A stretch of DNA of 64,000 nucleotides from Salinibacterium xinjiangense (GTDB lineage Bacteria > Actinomycetota > Actinomycetes > Actinomycetales > Microbacteriaceae), in NCBI RefSeq assembly GCF_014645015.1, contig NZ_BMLC01000004.1, positions 124,001 through 188,000 of the forward strand, in the 5' to 3' direction. The translations under genes were made by a program, and so were the position numbers. Under the pieces are notes generated by a model. The model was not told the origin of the DNA and made no database searches. It saw nothing but the letters and a program-made list of their open reading frames with translations. Within the stretch, counting starts at the first letter, position 1. Every line of letters begins with the position of its first letter. Below are positions 25,262 to 34,378 of this stretch, piece after piece.

Positions 25262-26626
25262 ATGTCACCGGAAGTCATCTCGATCATTGCCTTGGCGGCA
25301 ATGTTTATTCTTGCCACGATCTTCCCGATCAACATGGGTGCGCTTGCCTTCGTCGGCGCATTTCTCGTCGGGACGCTTGCGGTCGGGATGACGACGACCG
25401 AGATTCTCGACGGATTTCCCGGGGACCTGTTCCTCACGATCGTCGGTGTCACCTACCTCTTCGCCATCGCGCAGAACAATGGCACGATCGACGTCCTGGT
25501 CAGTGGCGCCGTTCGACTGGTGCGAGGTCATATCGCCCTGATCCCGTGGGTGATGTTCTTTGTCACAGCCGCGATAACCGCCCTGGGTGCGCTTTCGCCC
25601 GCTGCGGTCGCAATCATCGCGCCCATCGCTCTGGGCTTCGCCGCTCGCTACAAGATCAACCCCATGATGATGGGGATGATGGTTATCCACGGGGCGCAGG
25701 CCGGCGGATTCTCACCGATCGCGGTCTACGGCGTGACAGTCAACAGCATCATGGCGAGCACGCCGCTCGAACAGAGTCCGCTAGCGGTATTCCTGGCGAG
25801 CCTGATCTTCAACCTCGGCATCGCCACCGTGCTGTTCGTGGTCTTCGGCGGCCGCAAACTGATCGGGCTCAAGGCTCGCGACTTCGAGTCAGTCGATGGA
25901 TCACCATCGATGGCTGGCGGTGCCGATGTGGCGTACAAGGGATTCGGTTCCGGCATGTATGGGCCCCGCGACCCTGCAGGGGGCGCGATTGTCGCTACGG
26001 AGCTCAAGTCGCTGACCGAGACACGGCGACTCGTCTTGCCCCAACTCCTCACCATCATCGGACTGCTTGTGCTTGCGGTCGTCGCTCTCGGCTTCCAGAT
26101 CAATGTCGGATTCGTGTCCATCGTCATCGCTGTCCTGCTCGCTATCGCGTCACCGAAGGGCCAGAAGGGTGCGGTCAACCAGATCAGCTGGTCGACGGTT
26201 CTCCTTGTCTGCGGCATGCTGACATTCGTCGGAGTGCTGCAGGCGGCAGGTACGATCCAGTTCGTCTCGGAGGCAGTGGCCTCCATCGGCTTCCCCCTTC
26301 TCGTCGCCCTGCTGATCTGCTACATCGGCGCCGTAGTCTCTGCATTCGCCTCGTCGACCGCGATTATCGCGGTGCTGATCCCACTGGCAGTGCCGTTCCT
26401 CCTCGACGGGAACATCGGTGCGATCGGCGTGATCTGTGCGCTCGCCGTCTCGGCCACCATCGTCGATGTCTCGCCGTTCTCAACCAACGGCGCTCTCGTC
26501 CTGGCCAACTCGCCAGAGGTAGGCCGGGACGTGTTCTACAAGAAAATCCTCAGTTACAGCGGAGTGGTGGTGGTCTTCGGGCCGCTCCTCGCCTGGTTGG
26601 TCTTCGTCGTACCCGGATGGCTGTGA
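25262..26626 (+). CDS. MatC-type dicarboxylate/malonate carrier
   Basis: A 454-residue integral membrane carrier with about 12 hydrophobic segments. The first 140 residues match the MatC N-terminal domain (MSPEVISIIALAAMF, LDGFPGDLFLTIVGVTYLFAI, NNGTIDVLVSGAV, GALSPAAVAIIAPIAL), found in the malonate carrier of Rhizobium and in SLC13/DASS-like permeases. The second half repeats the fold (SASTAIIAVLIP-like ASSTAIIAVLIPLAV, DVSPFSTNGALVLAN). The start is ATG 25262 with AGGAG 8 nt upstream. The stop overlaps the CoA-transferase start (TGATG). Substrate malonate is inferred from family and neighbours; other C3-C4 diacids are possible. Confidence 0.85.
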   Translation: MSPEVISIIALAAMFILATIFPINMGALAFVGAFLVGTLAVGMTTTEILDGFPGDLFLTIVGVTYLFAIAQNNGTIDVLVSGAVRLVRGHIALIPWVMFFVTAAITALGALSPAAVAIIAPIALGFAARYKINPMMMGMMVIHGAQAGGFSPIAVYGVTVNSIMASTPLEQSPLAVFLASLIFNLGIATVLFVVFGGRKLIGLKARDFESVDGSPSMAGGADVAYKGFGSGMYGPRDPAGGAIVATELKSLTETRRLVLPQLLTIIGLLVLAVVALGFQINVGFVSIVIAVLLAIASPKGQKGAVNQISWSTVLLVCGMLTFVGVLQAAGTIQFVSEAVASIGFPLLVALLICYIGAVVSAFASSTAIIAVLIPLAVPFLLDGNIGAIGVICALAVSATIVDVSPFSTNGALVLANSPEVGRDVFYKKILSYSGVVVVFGPLLAWLVFVVPGWL

Positions 26627-27810
26627 TGCGCGGGCCGCTCGTCGGCGTCGTGGTCGTAGATCTCAGCCGAGCACTTGCGGGGCCGCACGCCGCCATGATG
26701 CTCGGGGACCTCGGCGCTCGAGTCGTGAAGGTCGAGAGCCCAGCCGGAGGTGACGACGCTAGGTCATGGGGGCCACCGTTCGTCGGCCCCGAGGACGACG
26801 AACAGTCGACCTACTTCCTCTCCTGCAACAGGAACAAGGAGTCGATCGCACTCGACCTTAAGTCGGAAGACGGAAAAGACGTGCTGCGCGCACTGCTCCG
26901 GAAAGCGGATGTCGTCATCGAGAACTTCCGCGCCGGCGTGATGACACGCCTGGGGTTCTCGACCTCCGAGCTGCACGAGATTAATCCGGGCCTGGTCATA
27001 CTGTCGATCACGGGCTTCGGGCACGATGGCCCCGAAGCGCTTCGAGCGGGGTACGACCAGATCGTGCAGGGCGAAGCCGGGTTGATGTCGGTCACCGGGT
27101 CCGGCCCCGACGACGTGCAGCGCGTCGGGGTTCCGGTCGCCGATTTGCTGTCGGGAATCTACGGCGCTTTCGGGGTCGTCTCTGCGCTGTTCGAACGGGC
27201 CGGCTCGGGCCGCGGGCAGGTTGTCCGCACCTCGCTCCTGTCGTCGATCGTGGGAATCCACGCGTTCCAGGGCACCATGGCGACGGTCGCTCACGCGGTG
27301 CCGCTGGCCCAGGGCAATCACCACCCCTCGATAGCTCCCTATGGTCTCTTTCGCTGCCGTGACGGGTCTGTTCAGATCAGTGTCGGCAACAACAGCCTGT
27401 GGCAGCGACTCTGCGAGAATTTCGGCATCGATCCTGCCACCCCGGGTCTCGAGACGAACGCGATGCGGGTGACGAACCGGGCTCGCACGATCGCGACCGT
27501 CGAAGAGGCGTTCAGCGAGTTCGACGCTGAGGAGCTGCTACTGATGCTCGATGCCGCCGGCATTCCTGCCGGCAAGGTGAGAACGCTCGACGAGGTCTAC
27601 AAGTGGCCGCAGCTTCTTTCCCAGGGGCTCAAGATCAGCGTCGACCACAGCACTCTCGGCCCCATCGACCTCCCGGGCCCGCCCATCCGCTTCTTCGATG
27701 CCGCCGACGGCGCCGAGGTCGAGACAACCCGCACCGAACACACCGCGCCACCCACGCTGGGCGAGCACGCCGCGACGATCAAGGCCTGGCTCGACGAGTC
27801 AGCCGAGTGA
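26626..27810 (+). CDS. CaiB/BaiF-family CoA-transferase (type III)
   Basis: A 394-residue type III CoA-transferase: VVVVDLSRALAGPHAAMMLGDLGA, VVKVESPAGGD, NRNKESIALDLK, VVIENFRAG and SITGFGHDGP are class signatures. VGVPVADLLSGIYG carries the Asp (about 173) that forms the aspartyl-CoA anhydride intermediate. It would move CoA onto the imported acid. The start at ATG 26626 overlaps the carrier stop by one base; ATG 26617 (MAVMRG) is an in-frame alternative. Operon partner: the carboxyltransferase 9 bp downstream. Acceptor identity is not encoded in visible motifs. Confidence 0.88.
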   Translation: MRGPLVGVVVVDLSRALAGPHAAMMLGDLGARVVKVESPAGGDDARSWGPPFVGPEDDEQSTYFLSCNRNKESIALDLKSEDGKDVLRALLRKADVVIENFRAGVMTRLGFSTSELHEINPGLVILSITGFGHDGPEALRAGYDQIVQGEAGLMSVTGSGPDDVQRVGVPVADLLSGIYGAFGVVSALFERAGSGRGQVVRTSLLSSIVGIHAFQGTMATVAHAVPLAQGNHHPSIAPYGLFRCRDGSVQISVGNNSLWQRLCENFGIDPATPGLETNAMRVTNRARTIATVEEAFSEFDAEELLLMLDAAGIPAGKVRTLDEVYKWPQLLSQGLKISVDHSTLGPIDLPGPPIRFFDAADGAEVETTRTEHTAPPTLGEHAATIKAWLDESAE

Positions 27811-27819
27811 GCAGGAACA

Positions 27820-29319
27820 ATGCCTGACCGCAGGAAAAGCCCGAGCGCCTCCGAGCTCATATCGCTGCTGACCGATCCAGGCACCTTCGTTTCCTGGGAT
27901 TCGACGCCGATCGATGTCCACCCGACACCCGCCTATGCCATCGCGCTCGCCGCTGCGCGGGAGAAGGCCGGCACCGATGAGGCCGTGATAACCGGCGAGG
28001 GCCGCATCCGGGGCCGCCGAGTGGCGATCATCGCCTGCGAGTTCAGGTTCCTTGCCGGATCCATCGGTGTCGCGTCAGCGCAGCGACTCGTCGAAGCGAT
28101 CGAACGCGCGACCCTAGAGGGCCTGCCCCTCCTCGCGGGACCGGCCTCCGGGGGAACCCGCATGCAGGAGGGGACCCTTGCGTTCCTGTCGATGGTCAAG
28201 ATCTCCGCGGCGATCTCGAAGCACAAGGCTGCGCGACTCCCGTACCTTGTCTACCTGCGGCATCCGACGACGGGCGGCGTGATGGCATCCTGGGCCTCTC
28301 TCGGACACGTGACCGTCGCCGAGCCCGGAGCGCTCGTCGGATTCCTCGGCCCGCGCGTGTACGAGGCCATCTATGGCGAGAAGTTTCCGGACGGAGTCCA
28401 GACATCCGAGAATCTCTTCCGGATGGGAATCATCGACGGCATCGTCAGCGCTGAGAATCTCCCCGATGTCGTCGAGCGCGTCCTTTCCGTGCTGGAACCT
28501 CCTCGGTCCAGGCCCGCTGTGCCACGCCCCGATGTCTGGGCCGGCAAGCGAAGCACGACCTGGGAGTCCATCGAGTTGTCCCGTCGCCCCGACAGGCCGG
28601 GCATCCGTGCACTGCTGCACCATGGCGCGCGATCTGTGCTGCCCCTCAACGGCACGGGTCAGGGTGAAAAGGAGCCGGGTCTCGTGCTCGCCCTGGCGCA
28701 ATTCGGTAACACCTCCTGCGTCGTCATGGGACAGGATCGCAACTCGCAGCGAAACAGGGCCCCTTTGGGCCCTGCGGCACTGCGCGAGGCTCGACGTGGG
28801 ATGCGACTCTCGCACGAACTCGGACTTCCGCTCGTCACCATCATCGACACTCCGGGCGTCGCGATGTCGCGAGAGGCCGAAGAGGGTGGCCTGTCCGGCG
28901 AGATCGCCCGCTGCCTCGCCGAGCTGGTGATGCTACCGAGTCTCACCGTCTCGCTCATCCTCGGGGAAGGCACCGGGGGAGGGGCGCTCGCGCTTCTGCC
29001 AGCGGACCGGACGCTTGCCTCCGAACACGCCTGGCTTTCCCCACTCCCACCGGAAGGCGCGAGCGCGATCATGCATCGCGACACGCTCCACGCCTCCGAA
29101 ATGGCCGAGGAGCAGGGCGTCGGGGCCGCCGCCCTGCTTGCCAACAAGATCATCGACTGGGTCATCCCCGAGGAGACGGACGCCTCACAGGAGGTCTCGG
29201 CGTTCTGCGCCCGCGTAAGCCAATCGCTCGAATACTTCCTCTCCGAACTCGCAGGCCAGAACCCCCGGGCGCGCCTCGATGCGCGGCTCGAACGCTACCG
29301 TTCGCTCGGCCTCCGCTGA
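27820..29319 (+). CDS. Fused AccD-AccA-type carboxyltransferase
   Basis: A 499-residue acyl-CoA carboxyltransferase made of two crotonase-like halves. The N-half resembles AccD (ASGGTRMQEG near 112, PTTGGVMASWASLG, AEPGALVGFLGPRV) but lacks the AccD zinc finger. The C-half resembles AccA (TIIDTPGVAMSREAEEGG near 345, GEGTGGGALAL). The AccD-AccA fusion occurs in actinobacteria, yet no biotin carboxylase or biotin-carrier gene is near. With a malonate-type carrier and a CoA-transferase upstream, it may transfer the carboxyl group off malonyl-CoA, in the manner of MdcD/MdcE (inference). It is the last gene of the operon. Confidence 0.85.
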   Translation: MPDRRKSPSASELISLLTDPGTFVSWDSTPIDVHPTPAYAIALAAAREKAGTDEAVITGEGRIRGRRVAIIACEFRFLAGSIGVASAQRLVEAIERATLEGLPLLAGPASGGTRMQEGTLAFLSMVKISAAISKHKAARLPYLVYLRHPTTGGVMASWASLGHVTVAEPGALVGFLGPRVYEAIYGEKFPDGVQTSENLFRMGIIDGIVSAENLPDVVERVLSVLEPPRSRPAVPRPDVWAGKRSTTWESIELSRRPDRPGIRALLHHGARSVLPLNGTGQGEKEPGLVLALAQFGNTSCVVMGQDRNSQRNRAPLGPAALREARRGMRLSHELGLPLVTIIDTPGVAMSREAEEGGLSGEIARCLAELVMLPSLTVSLILGEGTGGGALALLPADRTLASEHAWLSPLPPEGASAIMHRDTLHASEMAEEQGVGAAALLANKIIDWVIPEETDASQEVSAFCARVSQSLEYFLSELAGQNPRARLDARLERYRSLGLR

Positions 29320-29443
29320 CCGTCCGCCTACTGTGAAGTGAGCCGGATCAACCGCTCAAGGCTGGGATGCAGGGTGCCTGGGCCTTCGACCGGCCGAGGA
29401 AGCGCGAACACGGTCCAGCACCGCGGCGACGGCGGTAATCGGT

Positions 29444-30670
29444 TCAGTTGGCTGGGGAGAATTTACGCTCCAGCCAATTGGCGAGCGGCACCACATCGCT
29501 TATCAGGATCCCGAAGTGATCGCCAAGACTGGCCGACGCCGCTGGCGCGACCTTGCGGTATTCGATCCATTCGACGGTGACGGCGGGGTTTCTGCGCTTG
29601 AGCTGCTTCCACAGTCTTCTGGTCGCAGCCGCTGACACTCGACGGTCGTTGAGAGCCTGGGATATCCGGATGGGCACCTGGATGTCCAAATCTGGGTGCA
29701 TCCGGGTCAGTGCGGCTCTCAGCCTCGGTTTGCGGGAGAGAACGCGGAAGTATTTGCGCCCAGGTAATGCACCCCAGGAATCGGGCCCACTCAATTCGAC
29801 TCTGGTTTGCACGTCGATCGTGTCTCTGAAGAGCTGGAGCCCGAGCGGTGTGAAGACCTTTTGTTCCAGCTCAGGGGCCAGGCCAGGGTCGCTGGCGAGG
29901 GCACCGGCGATGGCCAGCGGTAAGAACGCCAGGTCGGGCGCGGCCGGCAACAGGGACAGCATGAGAAGGCGCTCCTGCGCAGACGCTGGCGCGATCGCGG
30001 CGACAGCGAGAAGTGTGAGCTCAGCGGTCCAGGTTGGGGCGAGGTGCGCGGCGAATAACGCAGCCTGCCCGCCTTGCGAGTGACCGACGATCACGAAACG
30101 TCGAGAGATTGTTTCCTGTCCGGTCGCAGTGTCGCGATTATGAAGGGCACGAGCTGCTCGGACGATGTCCAGCACTCCACGCGCTTCCGACGTCCCGAAG
30201 AGGTAAGGATGCTGGCCGCGAGTGCCGAGCCCCTCGTAATCGGTCATAACGACGGCCCAGCCGCGGTTGAGGAATTCGTTCAACAGCCCATGAGGGGCCG
30301 CGTTGATCTTGCGGTGAACGGTCATGGGCGGGTCGGTCGGGTCACCGATGTCAGCCAGCTCTTCCGAGTCCAGCGAGGGAGCACCGCGATCTGCGACACC
30401 GACGGTTCCGTGCGACCAACTCACGACTGGCCAGCCACCCGTCGGCGGGTTTCCCTGGGGGATTGCAACGATTCCCGAGACAGCTATCGGCGCTCCATCA
30501 GACACGCGCATGGACTGATAGATCACGAGTTCGCACGCTGCGGCGGATTCCAACGCGGCAGGTCCCGACATCGTGCGCACACGGATCACGTCACCATGTG
30601 CGCCCATCAGGTCGGTGGCGACGACGCGATAGAACGGGTCCACAGGCTCCGTGTCTGGCAGGAGACTCAT
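29444..30670 (-). CDS. Secretory-lipase-like alpha/beta hydrolase
   Basis: A 408-residue alpha/beta hydrolase of the LIP (secretory lipase) type. VIVGHSQGGQAALFA is the nucleophile elbow (Ser about 199); VVSWSHGTVGVAD is the oxyanion-hole strand and WAVVMTDYEGLGTRG a family signature; catalytic His is likely in SLGDHFGIL near the C-terminus. No signal peptide is visible at the chosen ATG 30670; a TTG at 30736 would add 22 residues without making one. Ester substrate unknown; stands alone. Confidence 0.8.
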   Translation of the reverse strand: MSLLPDTEPVDPFYRVVATDLMGAHGDVIRVRTMSGPAALESAAACELVIYQSMRVSDGAPIAVSGIVAIPQGNPPTGGWPVVSWSHGTVGVADRGAPSLDSEELADIGDPTDPPMTVHRKINAAPHGLLNEFLNRGWAVVMTDYEGLGTRGQHPYLFGTSEARGVLDIVRAARALHNRDTATGQETISRRFVIVGHSQGGQAALFAAHLAPTWTAELTLLAVAAIAPASAQERLLMLSLLPAAPDLAFLPLAIAGALASDPGLAPELEQKVFTPLGLQLFRDTIDVQTRVELSGPDSWGALPGRKYFRVLSRKPRLRAALTRMHPDLDIQVPIRISQALNDRRVSAAATRRLWKQLKRRNPAVTVEWIEYRKVAPAASASLGDHFGILISDVVPLANWLERKFSPAN

Positions 30671-30854
30671 CGGGGTCGAGAGCAGGCGTCGATAGCAAGA
30701 CGGCTGCGTGAAGGCGAACAAGAACTCATCTGGCAACTATGGTGGGCGACCACCACGAGCGTCAATACGGCCGATAGCGGACTTAGCGGGTCCTTGCACG
30801 CGGCCAAGACCGGGTGCTAAACGAGTTTGTTCAGCTGGGACCGACGCCAACGAG

Positions 30855-31409
30855 TCAGTGCGTGAGGAAGATCTTCGCGCCGACAATGATCGAGCTCAAT
30901 CCGGCGAGCGCAACACCAGACCAGAGTATGCCGAACGTTGATTTGCGAGCTGTCAATTTCTCAACCAGGATCCCTAGAAACGCCAGCCGCCCCACGATGA
31001 TCAAGGCCGCGATCAGTTGAGCCCAGAGCGGCGGGACGATCGCCATTGCGCCAAGCGACATCATCAGCGCCGGAATGCTTCCTGAGCTTGCAATCGGCAA
31101 TGAGTCACGAATCTCATCCCTGATATGCAGCTGCGCCTCCTTGCCGGTACGACCGAGATGTTGACCGATTGAGTTGGCGAGAATATGGGCCAGAAAGGTT
31201 GTGATCGTTGTTCCGCCGACCACGAAGAACGCGGTCCAATCCAGGATGTCTGCCGCATTCACCCCCGCAACGGCGGTAAGTACGAGAATGTTGCCGTAAA
31301 CGTAAGCGGATATGCGGCTCCGGGCACGGTCGAGGGTCACATCAGGGCCGACACGGCGTCGGATTCGGTCACGGAGGTGGTCCAGTCGGGATTGAGACTC
31401 GGAAGACAT
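30855..31409 (-). CDS. Four-helix membrane protein of unknown function
   Basis: A 184-residue protein. An Arg-rich cytoplasmic N-terminus (HLRDRIRRRVGPDVTLDRARSRI, split around residues 9-31) precedes four membrane segments (about 35-55, 58-78, 110-135 and 160-182), with HIRDEIRDSLPIAS between the second and third. It resembles small actinobacterial integral membrane proteins with no assigned role. I start at ATG 31409; the frame is open upstream but carries no recognisable sequence. Third-position GC looks lower than in neighbouring genes. Confidence 0.6.
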   Translation of the reverse strand: MSSESQSRLDHLRDRIRRRVGPDVTLDRARSRISAYVYGNILVLTAVAGVNAADILDWTAFFVVGGTTITTFLAHILANSIGQHLGRTGKEAQLHIRDEIRDSLPIASSGSIPALMMSLGAMAIVPPLWAQLIAALIIVGRLAFLGILVEKLTARKSTFGILWSGVALAGLSSIIVGAKIFLTH

Positions 31410-32116
31410 GGCCCGAGCGTAGCGACAGACACGGCGGAGCACCGGATCGAATGACCCCAAACCAGCTTTCACCCTCCGTGTGTGTCGATGGCGGTTCCCT
31501 TTCGAGCCGCGTATGTATTCCGCGATTTGTGGCTGGCAGCGAGCTGTGGTGGCTATTGGGCGGCATCGCTTGCCAAAGCACCATCGGCAGAATGACCTGG
31601 CAGTAATCCGAGGGCCCGCGCCCGGCGGTAGAAGGTCGCTCTGGGCATTCCGAGATCGAGCACGACCTGCGTGACCGTCTCTCCATCCGCGAGGACCTGA
31701 CGATGGTGTTGCTGTCGACACATCGAACGGCGACCAGAATATTTTTTCAAGGTCACGGGCCAGACAACATTTTCGACACGACCATCACCTGCCTGTCGTC
31801 ACTCCCTGTGAGGACGTCGAGCAGGCGGGACAGGTTTGCTCCCGTTCGCCGTGCAGATCCATCACGCTTCCGCGGACAAGTGTCATACCGACCGCCTCAT
31901 CAACGAGCTTCACGAGTTCTCCGACGCCTCCGCACGCTGGCTCGCATAGGTCCAGACACCATTTCTTGCATGGCATCCTCGTGCGGGTGGGACCGCATCG
32001 GGATGTCTCGGTTTTCGCCGGACCGCTCTGCTCCAGAGAAGTATGGTGAAGCGCATGCTCCCTGCACTGCCGGTCCGTATCTCGGCCCATCGCCCACCTC
32101 CATCGAAGCCAGGAAC
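31410..32116. other. Gene-poor, possibly degraded stretch
   Basis: About 700 bp with only short, overlapping open frames and locally lower GC (for example a run of T at 31741-31747). Apart from the helix-turn-helix fragment listed separately, no frame gives a recognisable domain. It reads like a remnant of lost or decayed genes. Confidence 0.5.
31553..31756 (-). pseudogene. Resolvase-type helix-turn-helix fragment
   Basis: The open frame contains HRQVLADGETVTQVVLDL then GMPRATFYRRARALG, the pattern of the C-terminal helix-turn-helix of Hin/Tn3-type serine recombinases. No recombinase catalytic domain (with its N-terminal Ser) precedes it: the same frame meets a stop at about 31799-31801. It may be a recombinase relic or a tiny HTH protein starting at GTG 31756 or ATG 31723. 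Composition and surroundings favour a relic. Confidence 0.4.
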
Positions 32117-32545
32117 GTGTCGAATCGGTATTACGAAGACATTGTGGCTCGGTATCATCGGCGTCCCGCCACTCGTGAGGAAGTTCTGGATGCTGAAGCC
32201 GGATACCCCTACAGTGACCTCATCGCCCCCACGGGCCTCCTCTTGCTCGCCCGCAAGGGGCTCGCGGTGCTCGGCTGCGCAGGGATGCGGGTACGTCCGG
32301 ACGCCATCGGAGAGGTGACCCGGGTCTTCGTGGAATCGGCGGCACGAGGTAAGGGTTTGGGGCGTCTGCTGATGGAAGAACTGGAACGCACATCCCGCGA
32401 AATGGGAATTCGTACCCTGCGGCTGGACACCCGCACCGACCTCATCGAGGCGCGCGGCCTCTACGCGTCCCTCGGCTTCGTCGAGGGAGACGCGCACAAC
32501 TCGGACCCATACGCGAATCACTGGTTCCGAAAGGATCTGGCGTAA
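32117..32545 (+). CDS. GNAT-family N-acetyltransferase
   Basis: A GNAT of about 142 residues. GEVTRVFVESAARGKGLGRLLMEELE is the acetyl-CoA-binding core (R-G-K-G-L-G pyrophosphate loop; split around residues 75-100), followed by RTLRLDTRTDLIEARGLYASLGF and NHWFRKDL, all normal for this branch. The N-terminus RYYEDIVARYHRR lacks the usual first strand, and GTG 32117 has a ribosome site too close (AGGAAC), so the true start may be upstream or the gene may be 5'-truncated. Acceptor substrate unknown. Confidence 0.65.
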   Translation: MSNRYYEDIVARYHRRPATREEVLDAEAGYPYSDLIAPTGLLLLARKGLAVLGCAGMRVRPDAIGEVTRVFVESAARGKGLGRLLMEELERTSREMGIRTLRLDTRTDLIEARGLYASLGFVEGDAHNSDPYANHWFRKDLA

Positions 32546-33004
32546 ATCATGCCAGGCAGGAATGGCCTGCAGCGGCCGGACCTGATGCAGTAGCCGCGGT
32601 GTCGACGGCAGTTGAGCATCTACCCAAGATGCTGCTACTGGCCCGTAAGAGGAACCCTCGACGGGACGCCGCACTAGTCACGTTGGACGACCAACAGCTG
32701 GCCACGGCATTGGTGATCGCATCCGCAATAGCGGCAGGAACGGTTCAGCACGCAATGGTCTCCGCGATCGAGGACGTGACCGTGAAGTCGGCGGCGGCGC
32801 CCGCGTTTCGCCGAGAGGTTCACCAGGCCACCGAAATAATTCTGGTGTAGTCGAAGACGACCGCAACTATCGCATATGCGCGATTGCAGGCCTACGCTTT
32901 CGCCAACGGAATAACCGTTCACACCGTCGCCGCGATGTGCGGTCCAGCTCGCTGACCTTCGAAATCTCGCCCCCGTGACAATAAACCAGGAAAGGAAGGC
33001 GATC
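32546..33004. other. Intergenic stretch without a supported gene
   Basis: About 460 bp before the GAF-ANTAR gene. One open frame (GTG 32599 to 32850, 83 codons) has no recognisable domain and no ribosome site. The only clear element is the ribosome site AGGAAGG at the end of the gap. Confidence 0.4.
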
Positions 33005-33793
33005 ATGACGACCGGGACACGGGAGAGCAGGCTTAGTTCGGCGTTCGTCAAACTCGCCGACACCCTCGTCACTGAATTCGATGTCGTTGACCTGCTGCAC
33101 TGGCTTGTCGAGCGATGCACCGAGATTCTCGATACCCAAGCGGGTGGGCTGATGCTGACCGACCTTACGGGTCAGCTCCGGGTGGTGGCCTCCACGAGCG
33201 AAGAGGCTGAGCTGCTGGAAATCTTTCAACTCGCCGTAGGGGAGGGACCATGCCTTGACTGTTTCCGCACCGGCATCCCGGTGACCGTGGGTAATATCGA
33301 GATCGACGGGGGGTCCTGGCCGACGTTCTCAAGAGAGGCGTTGAAACAAGGCTTCAAATCCGTTCATGCGACCCCGTTGCGACTTCGCGGGCAAGTCATA
33401 GGCACGATGAACCTGTTCAGCCATCATGTCGGGGCGCTCGTTCCGGAGGACATTGCCGTTGCGCAGGCGTTGGCCGATGTTGCGACGATCGGCATCCTGC
33501 AGGAACGCCACATTCGCAGCGCCAACCTTGTGACTGTGCAGCTGCAACGCGCGCTCGGTTCCAGGGTTCTGATCGAGCAGGCCAAGGGCGTCCTTGCCGC
33601 CACGTTGAACACCACCATGAACGACGCCTTCGCCATCATGCGCACCTACGCCCGCGACCGGAACCTCCGCTTGCGCGAGGTGGCCGGTGATGTCGTTTCC
33701 GGCCGGATCGACGTACAAAACCCGCCTAGATTGATGGGTCAAAGTCCCCCAGCGCAGGGCCGCAGCGCAGGATTCCCTGCGCAGATTCCCTGA
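33005..33793 (+). CDS. GAF-ANTAR transcription antitermination regulator
   Basis: A 262-residue cytoplasmic regulator. Residues about 15-165 form a GAF domain (TEILDTQAGGLMLTD, VGEGPCLDCFRTG, VHATPLRLRGQVIGTMNLF); about 175-235 form an ANTAR RNA-binding domain (LGSRVLIEQAKGVLAA then MNDAFAIMRTYARDRNLRLREVA). ANTAR proteins bind paired hairpins in nascent RNA and prevent termination. The start ATG has AGGAAGG upstream. A poorly conserved Pro-rich tail follows the ANTAR. The target is not evident nearby. Confidence 0.85.
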   Translation: MTTGTRESRLSSAFVKLADTLVTEFDVVDLLHWLVERCTEILDTQAGGLMLTDLTGQLRVVASTSEEAELLEIFQLAVGEGPCLDCFRTGIPVTVGNIEIDGGSWPTFSREALKQGFKSVHATPLRLRGQVIGTMNLFSHHVGALVPEDIAVAQALADVATIGILQERHIRSANLVTVQLQRALGSRVLIEQAKGVLAATLNTTMNDAFAIMRTYARDRNLRLREVAGDVVSGRIDVQNPPRLMGQSPPAQGRSAGFPAQIP

Positions 33794-33976
33794 ACACGTC
33801 CGAGACTGCCCCGGTCTGACTGACGTGATGCAGCGCCCCTGTCGGCGCGCACACAGCATGGCCCGGGGCAAACGCTGACGATTCGCTGGGCGCCCTCAGG
33901 CAAGGTCGTGATGACGAGAGAGTCGCTGGCCTCGGGCGGCCAGAGCGCGATCGAAGTGTTTGCCGGACGAATTCGA

Positions 33977-34378
33977 TCATCGAGCCCCCTGAGAGGGATG
34001 GGGGCATGGTTTCCCCAAGGGCATCGCGGCCCCAAACCTGTTCAGGGCGACATCAACGCGTTCTTGGCGGAGGGCTGGATGGCGTGACCACCGATACGGG
34101 AGTTCGGCCATGGTGTAAGTGCGTCCCGTCGTGCGGGATAGTGACGCGGCGAGCGTGGTCAGCTCGTTGAACGCCGCCTGGCGGCGGAGGTCCCATCGTC
34201 GAACGATGGTCGCGTCGGTCGTGAATCCCATTCGCGGCCACGGAAGCGCGATAACAACGTGACCGTCTCCGCGCGAGATATCGGCGGAGTGTAGGTTCAT
34301 CGTTCTCTTCGCGTCAGCAATGTCGTCGACAAGGAGCAAATTCAACTGGGGAAGACCGTTCCTACTTTCGTCGGTCAT
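33977..34378 (-). CDS. Hypothetical protein downstream of terC
   Basis: An open frame of 133 codons on the terC strand whose ATG overlaps the 3' end of terC by 17 bp. The product has mixed composition with a plausible strand-helix pattern (LNLLLVDDIADAKRTM, GHVVIALPWPRMGF, FNELTTLAASLSR). No family recognised. The overlap with terC and the protein-like composition favour a real gene; other frames overlap it on both strands. Confidence 0.45.
   Translation of the reverse strand: MTDESRNGLPQLNLLLVDDIADAKRTMNLHSADISRGDGHVVIALPWPRMGFTTDATIVRRWDLRRQAAFNELTTLAASLSRTTGRTYTMAELPYRWSRHPALRQERVDVALNRFGAAMPLGKPCPHPSQGAR

Noticed and set aside
25105-26625. Upstream extension of the CoA-transferase over matC
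   Set aside because: Open by composition only; homology begins at 26626.
32599-32850. An 83-codon frame before the GAF-ANTAR gene
   Set aside because: No recognised domain, no ribosome site, and competing frames on the other strand.
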